Of a stretch of 64,000 nucleotides of DNA, positions 1-6,934 are shown one piece after another. Numbering within the stretch: position 1 is the stretch's first letter; each line of letters begins with the position of its first letter. The stretch lies in contig CAZSIL010000001.1 of assembly GCA_964607025.1 (NCBI GenBank), forward strand, positions 1-64,000, written 5' to 3'. The notes beneath the pieces are model-generated. The model was not told where the DNA came from. It made no database searches and saw nothing but the letters and a program-made list of their open reading frames with translations. A program made the translations under genes and the position numbers. Source of the DNA: SIG565 sp964607025. GTDB lineage: Bacteria > Bacillota > Clostridia > Oscillospirales > Acutalibacteraceae.

Positions 1-180
1 TATGCTACGACGTTACCTATAACTTCCAATGTAAATGGCGCAGCAATAAGTGGAGGTCTTATCTTGCCTTCATTTACACGATATTTTCCTGTCGAAAAAA
101 TTGAAATTAAATTGACAGGTGGTGGTGCAAAGACATTTATCGAAAATTCTAAATTTGAACTGTGGGGTGTCAAACAATGA
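1..180 (+). CDS. C-terminal fragment of a probable phage tail/fibre protein (5' truncated by window edge)
   Basis: Frame 1 is open from the first base to the TGA at 178-180, so only about 59 C-terminal residues are visible. The end is rich in Gly, Thr and hydrophobic beta-strand residues and finishes FELWGVKQ, which resembles the ends of phage tail or fibre proteins with a galactose-binding-like or jelly-roll fold. The stop overlaps the start of the next gene (ATGA), so the two are translationally coupled. The next gene is of a type found in phage tail modules, which supports the phage reading. The function is inferred from context; no diagnostic motif is visible in this short piece. Confidence 0.45.
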   Translation, partial: YATTLPITSNVNGAAISGGLILPSFTRYFPVEKIEIKLTGGGAKTFIENSKFELWGVKQ

Positions 181-404
181 AAGCTTTAGAAAATGGCATA
201 TATAGAGATATGACCGATGAAGAGTTAGCACAACTTGAAACTTCAAAACCTACATATAGGGAACGAGTAGTGAGTCGTATTAGAGAAAAATACTCTGTTG
301 ATGATGAAATCGCTATTTTACGGCAAAGAGATACCAAACCTGAAGAGTTTGCTGAGTATTATGGTTTTGTAGAAAGCATTAAACTTTTTGAAAAAACTTA
401 TTGA
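177..404 (+). CDS. Small phage tail-module protein (75 aa), prophage-like
   Basis: A 75-residue soluble, highly charged protein starting at the ATG at 177, which overlaps the preceding stop as ATGA; an in-frame GTG at 162 is an unlikely start because it lies inside the upstream gene. It begins with an ENGIYRDMT segment followed by a predicted helix with YRERVVSRIREKYSVDDE and ALLRQRD-like sequence (AILRQRDTKPEEF). From memory, short proteins of this type lie just after tail fibre genes in Clostridia prophages; their role is unknown. No holin, lysin or integrase follows; the next gene is a bacterial esterase, so this is the edge of a prophage or a remnant. Confidence 0.5.
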   Translation: MKALENGIYRDMTDEELAQLETSKPTYRERVVSRIREKYSVDDEIAILRQRDTKPEEFAEYYGFVESIKLFEKTY

Positions 405-429
405 AATAACGTTTATTCAAATATATAAT
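401..429 (+). promoter_or_regulatory. Sigma-A promoter of the SGNH hydrolase gene
   Basis: TTGAAA at 401-406, a 17-bp spacer and TATAAT at 424-429. The -35 overlaps the stop codon of the upstream phage-like gene, separating the two units. Confidence 0.7.
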
Positions 430-458
430 AAAATTACACTATTTAAGGGGAGTTCTAT

Positions 459-1502
459 ATGCGTGCAGAAGAATATGATAAGAATCTTGTGGTAAGTAGC
501 GAATTGCCGGTAGAAGATATTGTATGGTTCAATGTAAAAAATGAAATTTTCGATATTTACGGACTTTACAATCCGCGCACCGAGAAAACGTTCCACCGCG
601 TACCAAAAGAAGTATACGATAAGTGTGGTGACGGTGTCGGTGCCTTGCAAACACATACGGCAGGCGGCAGAGTACGTTTTAAAACAAATTCGCCGTTTAT
701 CTGCTTAAAGGTTAAGTATCAGCTTACTCCTATGCCGCGTATGCCGTTAATCGGCTCATCGGGGTTTGATGTTTATACACAAAGTCAAGGGAAATTTACG
801 TATGTTCACTCGGCTTTTCCACAACTCGGTAATCAACACGGATTTGAGTGGCTTTTTAATAGTACCGATGAGATGACCGATTATATAATAAATTTCCCCC
901 TTTATAATAATGTTGAAGAGTTGTATTTGGGTTTTAAAAAGGGCAGTACCATTGAGAACGGTGAAAAATATGCTATTGACAAACCCATAGTTTTTTATGG
1001 CTCGTCTATAACGCAGGGCGGATGCGCTTCAAGACCTGGTACGGCATATCAAGGGTTTATAACATCGCGTTTCAATGCCGATTTTATTAATCTCGGCTTT
1101 TCGGGAAGCGCAAAGGGTGAACCGGCAATGGCGGAGTATATTGGAACACTGCCTATGAGCGCATTTGTGTTTGATTATGATCATAATTCACCAAGTGATG
1201 AGCATTACCAAGAAACTCACGAGCCGTTCTTTAAAATAGTTCGCGAAGCGCAGCCAAATGTACCCATAATTATTGTAACACGTCCGTATCCCCGTAATTT
1301 AAAGCGTGTAGAAATAGCACGTCGCACCTATGAAAATGCGGTGTCGAAGGGTGATAAAAACGTGGCTTTTATTGATGGCGGAACGCTTTTCGAAGGAGAT
1401 TTCTTTGATGAGTGCACGGTTGACAAAACCCATCCTACTGATTTGGGCTTTTACCGTATGGGCAAGGTGATAGGAGATGCTTTGGAGAAGTTTTTAAAAT
1501 GA
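459..1502 (+). CDS. SGNH/GDSL-family hydrolase (carbohydrate-esterase-like)
   Basis: A 347-residue protein with no signal peptide. Residues 1 to about 170 form an all-beta N-terminal domain like that found ahead of GDSL_3-type esterases; the hydrolase domain follows. Block I is GSSITQGG at 181-188 (nucleophile Ser183), the oxyanion Gly is in NLGFSGSAKG (211-220), block III Asn lies in DYDHN (about residue 243), and block V is DKTH with Asp322 and His325. Together these give a complete Ser-Asp-His set. Such enzymes usually remove acyl groups from sugars or polysaccharides; the substrate cannot be read here. The start has an RBS (AAGGGGAG) 7 bases upstream and its own promoter. It overlaps the next gene by ATGA. 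Confidence 0.85.
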   Translation: MRAEEYDKNLVVSSELPVEDIVWFNVKNEIFDIYGLYNPRTEKTFHRVPKEVYDKCGDGVGALQTHTAGGRVRFKTNSPFICLKVKYQLTPMPRMPLIGSSGFDVYTQSQGKFTYVHSAFPQLGNQHGFEWLFNSTDEMTDYIINFPLYNNVEELYLGFKKGSTIENGEKYAIDKPIVFYGSSITQGGCASRPGTAYQGFITSRFNADFINLGFSGSAKGEPAMAEYIGTLPMSAFVFDYDHNSPSDEHYQETHEPFFKIVREAQPNVPIIIVTRPYPRNLKRVEIARRTYENAVSKGDKNVAFIDGGTLFEGDFFDECTVDKTHPTDLGFYRMGKVIGDALEKFLK

Positions 1503-2398
1503 CAAAAAGGGATAATCTGATAGGGATTTTCGCCGCGCTTATTCCGAATATAATTTTCGGTTTCAGTTTTCTTTTTTCAAAATTCGCTTTAGTGGTGGCG
1601 CACCCATTGATTATCTTGGCGGTGCGCTTTACCGTGGCATTTTTACTGCTCAATATTTTGTGGGCTGTGGGCTTGGTAAAAATAAATTTTAAGGGTAAGA
1701 ACGTTAAAAAAATACTGATAATGGCTTTTTGCCAACCGCTACTTTATTTCATACTTGAACTTTATGGTATTGCGGGTACTTCAAGTGCCATTTCGGGCGT
1801 TATAATATCTTTGGTGCCAATAGCAGTTATTATAATTTCAAGTGCGTTTTTAAAAGAAAAGCCAACCGTTTTGCAAACTGTTTTTTCGGTAATTTCGCTG
1901 ATAAGCGTAGCGGCAATAAGTGTGCTTTCAAACGACGGGAAGAATAATAGTATTATAGCGATTTTATTATTGTTGGGCGCAGTAATATGCGCAGCGGTGT
2001 TTAATATATTGAGCCGTAGCGAAGCCGAGAAATTTACCCCGGTAGAACGCACTTATATGATGTTTTTGGTGGGAGCCGTAGGGTTTGATATTATAGCGGT
2101 GGCGGTGCTCAGAGAAAATTTATTACCGCAATTTCTGTCGGCTGCGGCTAACTATGAATTCTGGGGTGCAATAGTTTATCTTGCAGGTTTGTCAAGTATC
2201 GCTGCATTTTTGATGTATAACTGGGCAACTACTAAAATAGATGCCGTCCGCGCTTCGTCTTTTTCAAACGTTATAACCGTTGTGTCGGTATTTGCAGGTA
2301 TCGTGATAAACGGCGAAAAATTAAGTGTTTTGCAACTTACTTTTTGCCTACTGATAATTATAGGAGTATATGGCGCTAACAGGTCAAAAAAATATTGA
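1499..2398 (+). CDS. DMT-superfamily (EamA) transporter
   Basis: A 299-residue integral membrane protein with about ten hydrophobic segments in two repeated halves, the arrangement of EamA/RhaT-type drug and metabolite exporters. A conserved-looking helix near the middle (LGAVICAAVFNILSR) marks the start of the second EamA repeat. Its start overlaps the stop of the esterase gene (ATGA), so the two are probably co-transcribed; the pair could handle a sugar or acylated metabolite, but that is inference from position only. The ligand cannot be predicted for this family. Confidence 0.85.
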   Translation: MTKRDNLIGIFAALIPNIIFGFSFLFSKFALVVAHPLIILAVRFTVAFLLLNILWAVGLVKINFKGKNVKKILIMAFCQPLLYFILELYGIAGTSSAISGVIISLVPIAVIIISSAFLKEKPTVLQTVFSVISLISVAAISVLSNDGKNNSIIAILLLLGAVICAAVFNILSRSEAEKFTPVERTYMMFLVGAVGFDIIAVAVLRENLLPQFLSAAANYEFWGAIVYLAGLSSIAAFLMYNWATTKIDAVRASSFSNVITVVSVFAGIVINGEKLSVLQLTFCLLIIIGVYGANRSKKY

Positions 2399-2423
2399 AA
2401 TTGAGATCGTTTTATTGTATTAT
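2395..2423 (+). promoter_or_regulatory. Sigma-A promoter of the SPFH gene
   Basis: TTGAAA at 2395-2400, 17-bp spacer, TATTAT at 2418-2423, followed by an AGGAGG ribosome binding site. Confidence 0.6.
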
Positions 2424-2444
2424 AAAAGTAGGAGGTAATTTATT

Positions 2445-3392
2445 ATGATACCATTTATTATTATCGTTGCTATTTTATTAATTGTTATTATCCCCAATGT
2501 TAGAATTGTGCCGCAGGCAACCGAGTATGTAATCGAGTTCCTCGGCAAATACAAAGCTACTTGGGGCGCGGGTTTGCACGTTAAAATACCTTTTCTTGAG
2601 AGAATTGCAAAGCGCATTACCTTAAAGGAACAGGTTATTGATTCACCGCCGCAGCCCGTTATCACAAAGGATAACGTTACAATGCAGATAGATACGGTAG
2701 TTTTCTTCCGTATATTCGATGCAAAACTTTTTGCATACGGCGTTGTAAATCCCATCAGCGCACTTGAGAATTTAACCGCTACTACACTTCGTAATATCGT
2801 TGGTGAGTTGGAGCTTGACGGCACACTTACGTCAAGAGATACCATAAATGGTAAGATGACTGCCATACTCGATGACGCTACTGACCAGTGGGGCATTAAG
2901 GTAACGCGTGTTGAACTTAAAAATATTATTCCGCCTGCTGAAATACAGTCGGCGATGGAAAAACAGATGAAGGCAGAGCGTGACCGCCGTGAAACACTCT
3001 TACAGGCAGAAGGTCATAAAGCAGCCGCTATTACAAGGGCGGAAGGCGATAAGCAGGCGATGATTTTAGCCGCCGAAGGTGAAAGAGACGCGCGAATCGC
3101 GCGTGCCGAAGGTGAAGCCAAAGCAATATTCCTTGCTAAAAAAGCTGAAGCCGACGGTCTTGCCGCTTTAAAAGAGGCGGGCGTAGATGCAGCGGTGCTT
3201 GAACTTAAAAAATATGAAGCGCTTGTTAATATGGCGAACGGTCAGGCGGCAAAAATTATCGTGCCCACCGATGTTGTAAACACAGTTAAAAACAATGCAA
3301 TATTCGCAGAAACCGCAGGTATAGGCGATGTGACCGATTATGGTCAGCCACCTAAAAAGGCACCTAAAAAGAAAGACGAATGCTGTGACTAA
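2445..3392 (+). CDS. SPFH/Band 7 (stomatin/slipin-like) membrane scaffold protein
   Basis: A 315-residue protein with one N-terminal membrane helix (about residues 2-18), then the Band 7 domain (about 25-190) including the conserved VIDSPPQPVITKDNV segment typical of stomatin/HflK-like proteins. It continues as a long Ala/Glu-rich coiled coil (about 185-260) and ends in a Lys-rich, Cys-containing tail. SPFH proteins oligomerise on the cytoplasmic membrane and organise functional microdomains or modulate membrane proteases. No NfeD partner gene is adjacent, which is commonly present for slipins. Monocistronic: own promoter, AGGAGG RBS and a strong terminator immediately after. Confidence 0.88.
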   Translation: MIPFIIIVAILLIVIIPNVRIVPQATEYVIEFLGKYKATWGAGLHVKIPFLERIAKRITLKEQVIDSPPQPVITKDNVTMQIDTVVFFRIFDAKLFAYGVVNPISALENLTATTLRNIVGELELDGTLTSRDTINGKMTAILDDATDQWGIKVTRVELKNIIPPAEIQSAMEKQMKAERDRRETLLQAEGHKAAAITRAEGDKQAMILAAEGERDARIARAEGEAKAIFLAKKAEADGLAALKEAGVDAAVLELKKYEALVNMANGQAAKIIVPTDVVNTVKNNAIFAETAGIGDVTDYGQPPKKAPKKKDECCD

Positions 3393-3395
3393 AAC

Positions 3396-3429
3396 AAACC
3401 CCCGATACTCGAAAGAGTATCGGGGGTTT
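3396..3429 (+). terminator. Intrinsic terminator after the SPFH gene
   Basis: Perfect 15-bp inverted repeat (3396-3410 with 3415-3429) closed by a GAAA tetraloop; the stem starts with A-rich and ends with T-rich sequence so it may act in both directions. Confidence 0.85.
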
Positions 3430-3451
3430 AGAATTTATGGGCTGGGAATTT

Positions 3452-4057
3452 TTATTCCTTGCTTTGTTTTTTGCCGCGGATTCTTGACCACATAATTATT
3501 ATAAACTGCGCGGGTATGCCAAGTGTAAATATAAGCCATATATTACTGCCTAAAATAAGCAACGTAATATAGATGCAAGCAAGAATAGTCCACAAAAGAA
3601 GGGTTATTATAAGGAAATTGCGGTGTGGATTAAACCAAATGGAATTAAATATGAGCCATACAATCAGTGAAACCGGTACTGCATAAACAAATGCCAACCA
3701 ATGAATATTTGTGTGTATAGGTGTTGCATCTACAACAACAAAACAAAAAGTTGCTATAAGCCACACAAGGACCATACTGATGCCGGTTATAAATGCGTGA
3801 TTACGTACAATTCTTAAATTTTTAAGTTTCTTTGTTTCCTTTGGATGTTCGCTCTGAACAAGATAATCAAGTGTCACGCCAAACATATTTGCGATTTCCA
3901 TAAGCACAGCAACGTCGGGTATAGACTCTCCTCGCTCCCATTTTGAAATCGCTTTATCCGAATAATTTAGTCGCTCGGCAAGTTCTAATTGAGTTATACC
4001 TTCTGCGGTTCTAAGCGACGATATATTTTTAGCAATAATCAATTTGATATCCTGCAT
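3452..4057 (-). CDS. XRE-family HTH regulator with C-terminal membrane domain
   Basis: A 201-residue protein. Residues about 5-60 form an XRE/Cro helix-turn-helix (ITQLELAERLNYSDKAISKWERG), followed by a linker and four to five hydrophobic segments (about residues 85-190). This HTH plus membrane layout is common in Firmicutes and suggests a DNA-binding protein tethered to the membrane, perhaps sensing envelope state; the signal is unknown. I start at the ATG at 4057, preceded by AGAGGTG; an upstream in-frame start at 4096 lacks an RBS. A sigma-A promoter lies upstream (TTGCTT, 16 bp, TATAAT read on the minus strand). The divergent degV-family gene and the GTAGAG repeats between them may be its target. 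Confidence 0.85.
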   Translation of the reverse strand: MQDIKLIIAKNISSLRTAEGITQLELAERLNYSDKAISKWERGESIPDVAVLMEIANMFGVTLDYLVQSEHPKETKKLKNLRIVRNHAFITGISMVLVWLIATFCFVVVDATPIHTNIHWLAFVYAVPVSLIVWLIFNSIWFNPHRNFLIITLLLWTILACIYITLLILGSNIWLIFTLGIPAQFIIIMWSRIRGKKQSKE

Positions 4058-4132
4058 AATTTCACCTCTTGAGATTATTATACCATAAAAAAACAAAAAA
4101 GCAATGCTAAAATTCCGACAAAAACAGCATAT

Positions 4133-4219
4133 TCTACTGCAAGTAGAGTAGCAATTTTTAACTCTACCGATATAGAACTAACCGTATTATTAATAATCAA
4201 ACCAGTAGAGTGATTTCAC
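4133..4219. promoter_or_regulatory. Repeated GTAGAG/CTCTAC motifs between divergent genes (possible operator)
   Basis: Contains the 15-nt palindrome tctact-gca-agtaga (4133-4147), then AGTAGAGTAG, then ACTCTACC, then AGTAGAGTG with a CACTAC. The same core occurs four times in about 90 bp between the XRE gene and the DegV gene, so operator sites are plausible. Inferred from repetition only. Confidence 0.35.
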
Positions 4220-4249
4220 TACAATAATCCTGTATAATTGTTTTCGGTG

Positions 4250-5122
4250 ATGAAAGTGAATAAATATATTATTTTTGCAGACTCGGCTTGTGATATCGAT
4301 AATGAAATTTTAACCGGCTGGGGCGTAAAACGCTGTGAGTTAAGTTTAATGTTTAGCGATAGCAAAAAAGAATATTTGAATAGCGAGATTAATTCTACCG
4401 ATTTTTACAATGAAATGCGTGCGGGAAAAACAGCTAAAACATCAGCAATAAACACGCAGACTTTTATGGATGCGTTTGAAGAAGAGTTAAAACAGGGTAA
4501 TGATGTTGTTTACATAGCGTTTTCTTCAGGTCTTAGCACAACCTACAATTCAAGTGTTGCTGCAGCCGCCGAACTTATGGAAAGGTATCCTGAGCGTAAG
4601 GTGTTGGTTGTTGATACACTTGCGGCATCGGCAGGTTACGGTATGCTTGTATACCTTGCCACAAAGAAAAGAGATGCAGGTGCTGCACCTGAAGAAATTG
4701 TAAAGTACGTGGAAGATAATCGTTTAAAAATAGCACATTGGTTTACGGTTGCCGATTTGGTGTATCTAAAACGCGGCGGCAGGGTAAGCCCGACGGTTGC
4801 TTTTGTGGGTGGCGTACTTGGTATTAAGCCGATACTTCACGTTGACAATGAAGGCCACCTTATCAGTATGAGCAAGGTAAGGGGCAGACGCGCCGCTATT
4901 GCTGAACTTGCAAAAAAATTCGGCGAAAGTGCCGATAAGGGCGCAGTACAGACGGTGTATATTTCACATGGGGACTGCATTGAAGACGCCCAAACACTTG
5001 CTGATATACTCAAAAAAGATTATGGTGTTAAGGTTGAGATTACTACGTTTGTAGGTCCCGTAATCGGCGCTCATTCAGGACCTGGTACATTGGCAGTTTT
5101 CTTTATAGCAAACGAAAGATAA
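4250..5122 (+). CDS. DegV-family fatty-acid-binding protein (FakB-like)
   Basis: A protein of about 290 residues with the DegV family hallmarks: ADSACDI near the N-terminus, SSGLSTTYNS (about 90-100) around the lipid carboxylate site, VVDTLAASAGYG, YLKRGGRVSP, and the C-terminal GPVIGAHSGPGTLAVFF. Family members bind a long-chain fatty acid for phosphorylation by FakA, feeding phospholipid synthesis; no fakA is in this window. The start is uncertain: ATG at 4250 is used here, but GTG at 4256 has a GGTGA six bases upstream, and a TATAAT sits at 4233-4238, so the 5' leader would be very short. A hairpin terminator follows. Confidence 0.85.
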   Translation: MKVNKYIIFADSACDIDNEILTGWGVKRCELSLMFSDSKKEYLNSEINSTDFYNEMRAGKTAKTSAINTQTFMDAFEEELKQGNDVVYIAFSSGLSTTYNSSVAAAAELMERYPERKVLVVDTLAASAGYGMLVYLATKKRDAGAAPEEIVKYVEDNRLKIAHWFTVADLVYLKRGGRVSPTVAFVGGVLGIKPILHVDNEGHLISMSKVRGRRAAIAELAKKFGESADKGAVQTVYISHGDCIEDAQTLADILKKDYGVKVEITTFVGPVIGAHSGPGTLAVFFIANER

Positions 5123-5128
5123 AAAAAT

Positions 5129-5157
5129 GCTGAGAACTATTTGTTCTCAGCGTTTTT
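5129..5157. terminator. Bidirectional intrinsic terminator
   Basis: Nine-bp stem (5129-5137 with 5143-5151), five-base loop, T-run after it and an A-run before it; serves the DegV gene and the convergent small membrane protein gene. Confidence 0.8.
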
Positions 5158-5431
5158 TATTAAATACGGTAGATACCGCAAATAAGCAAAGAGCACTGTT
5201 AAGTCCCGAAAAGCAGAAAATAAATGCGCGCCATAATTCGAATACGGTTTTTTCTGTAAAGGTTTGAGAATAGTAACTAAAGGTGCTTATTTTGTCAAAT
5301 CCGAAATATACGCCGAGCGCGATACCTGCCAATCCAACTATAACGCTAAGTGTTCTAAAAAGCACACAAAGGGTGCGGTTTCTATTTCTTGATTTAGTTT
5401 TTGTGGGTTCTAAAATGATATTATCTTCCAT
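5147..5431 (-). CDS. Small two-helix membrane protein, unknown function
   Basis: A 94-residue protein with a basic cytoplasmic N-terminus containing a Lys/Arg/Asn-rich stretch (about 10-22). Two hydrophobic segments follow (about 24-45 and 67-88), joined by a short loop with aromatic residues, and the protein ends in a basic KKR tail. It is preceded by AAAGGTG and an ATG. I do not recognise a family. The gene is convergent with the DegV gene and shares its terminator. Coding looks real because of the RBS, the membrane topology and the absence of a better frame on the other strand. Confidence 0.6.
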   Translation of the reverse strand: MEDNIILEPTKTKSRNRNRTLCVLFRTLSVIVGLAGIALGVYFGFDKISTFSYYSQTFTEKTVFELWRAFIFCFSGLNSALCLFAVSTVFNKKR

Positions 5432-5597
5432 TTGTTTTCACCTTTCTAAAAGTTATATTTTAATTATATCAAATCTTTTATGCTTTGTAAATGTTTATTA
5501 AAAATGGCGGAGAAAGAATATTATATTCATAGTGTGTCAATACTTTTAATTGTTAATGATTTAGTTAGCCAACATTAAGAGTTTTTGGCGGTGCAAT

Positions 5598-6206
5598 ATG
5601 AATAAAAAGTTAAAAAAGGCAATATACTTTCTTTTATCGGTGACACTTACTTCGGCGCTTATGTCTTGCGCGGCATATTTTGTTTTTAACACCGATAATA
5701 CCAAGACCGATAGCGGTGTCGAGTCGGTGCCATATTACCAAGAAACGCCACCCGATAACGTAGGGCTTTTGTTTCGCTTTGATAAAAATACAAGCGTGTT
5801 TTTTGATTTGGATTTTTCTAATGAAAAAATATCGGTTATTTTATTTGACACCAAAATTACAAAACAAACAGTTCTTGATTACGGATATATTGTAGATTAC
5901 GTTTTTGATACAGATTATATTTTTCTTGCCGATTTTATAGACCGCTTCGGAGGAATTGAAATGCAGTCAGACGGCGGTTTGCTACGGTATACGGGTATTC
6001 AGGTTACCGAAATGTTGAAAGAAGGCAAAGTTCAGCGTCGCGAGGTTATAAGTTCTTTGTTTTCAAAAATCAGTCACATCGGCTTTTCTAAAAATGATTT
6101 AACATTTATAATAAAAAACACCGATACCTCTCTTAATTTTCCGTCCGGATATCCAATGATTACGTATATAAAACACTTATGCGGACGGGTTAATTTTGTA
6201 AATTAG
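5598..6206 (+). CDS. Secreted or lipid-anchored protein with weak similarity to LCP (LytR-CpsA-Psr) domains
   Basis: A 202-residue protein with an N-terminal export signal (about residues 5-30) that includes ALMSC, a possible but imperfect lipobox with Cys24. The body contains ADFIDRFGGIEM followed by a basic, RREV-containing helix, an arrangement reminiscent of the GGV and R..RQ segments of LytR-CpsA-Psr phosphotransferases. However, the acidic and arginine residues that hold the pyrophosphate lipid are not clearly present. It may be a degenerate LCP protein or an unrelated wall protein. Single gene between two hairpins; a GGCGGTG sequence lies before the ATG. Confidence 0.5.
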   Translation: MNKKLKKAIYFLLSVTLTSALMSCAAYFVFNTDNTKTDSGVESVPYYQETPPDNVGLLFRFDKNTSVFFDLDFSNEKISVILFDTKITKQTVLDYGYIVDYVFDTDYIFLADFIDRFGGIEMQSDGGLLRYTGIQVTEMLKEGKVQRREVISSLFSKISHIGFSKNDLTFIIKNTDTSLNFPSGYPMITYIKHLCGRVNFVN

Positions 6207-6234
6207 GAGATATGATAGACAAAAAAACAATAAA

Positions 6235-6262
6235 AATCAGTAAGGATAAAACCTTACTGATT
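6235..6262. terminator. Bidirectional intrinsic terminator
   Basis: Eleven-bp stem (6235-6245 with 6252-6262) flanked by A-run and T-run; lies between convergent genes. Confidence 0.8.
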
Positions 6263-6264
6263 TT

Positions 6265-6840
6265 TTAATGCTGTTCATCAAGAGATAGCATAAACGACGG
6301 GATGAATTCTTCCATAAATACATCTGCCGCCGGGAAGTTAAGTCCCTTTATTGCCTTTTCGGTGGACTCTTTCGCGGTGCGGAATTCTTCGTTGCCCATT
6401 TTAAGTTCTTCGACACACTTTATATATGCCGAGATTTTATCTGCCGCCTTTATAATAATCCTGGCGGTATCATCTGTATCATTATAAAGGTTTGCTATAT
6501 CGTCGCTTAAATAGTCGGGCAGCATACTGATTAATTTATCTTCCGCCACCTTCTCAATTTCCTTATAAACCTTTTTGATTTCGGGATTATAGTATTTAAT
6601 CGGCGTTGGCATATCGCCTGTGATAATTTCACTTGTATCGTGGAAAAGCGCTAATACAGCAATGCGGTCGGCATTAATTTCACCGCCGAAACGGTTGTTG
6701 TATATAAGTGCCAGAGCGTGTGCCACAAATGCGGTTTCGAGTGTGTGCTCACTTAAGCTTTCCTGCTTTGTGTTACGCATAAGCCCCCAGCGGTATATAT
6801 TTTTCATACGGGACAGCATAGCATAAAAATGATAACTCAT
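6265..6840 (-). CDS. yfbR: HD-domain 5'-deoxynucleotidase, YfbR-like
   Basis: A 191-residue HD-domain phosphohydrolase closely resembling YfbR. It has the N-terminal SRMKNIYRWGLMRNT stretch and SEHTLE with the first metal His (about residue 32). The HD pair is in LFHDTSEIITGDMPTPIKY (about 68-86), and a C-terminal Asp lies in KAADKISAYIKC. YfbR removes phosphate from deoxynucleoside 5'-monophosphates and takes part in pyrimidine nucleotide salvage. Full length for the family (E. coli about 199 residues). Single gene with the shared terminator downstream. Confidence 0.85.
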   Translation of the reverse strand: MSYHFYAMLSRMKNIYRWGLMRNTKQESLSEHTLETAFVAHALALIYNNRFGGEINADRIAVLALFHDTSEIITGDMPTPIKYYNPEIKKVYKEIEKVAEDKLISMLPDYLSDDIANLYNDTDDTARIIIKAADKISAYIKCVEELKMGNEEFRTAKESTEKAIKGLNFPAADVFMEEFIPSFMLSLDEQH

Positions 6841-6875
6841 AAATTTTACCTCAACATGAAATTCCAGTCGTACTA

Positions 6876-6904
6876 TTGAATATTATATCATAATTTGTTA
6901 TAAT
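6876..6904 (+). promoter_or_regulatory. Sigma-A promoter of the yfhO-like gene
   Basis: TTGAAT at 6876-6881, 17-bp spacer, TATAAT at 6899-6904; followed by AGGGAGAAG before the ATG at 6935. Confidence 0.7.
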
Positions 6905-6934
6905 ATCAACAGATAAAATTCAGGGAGAAGAAAA

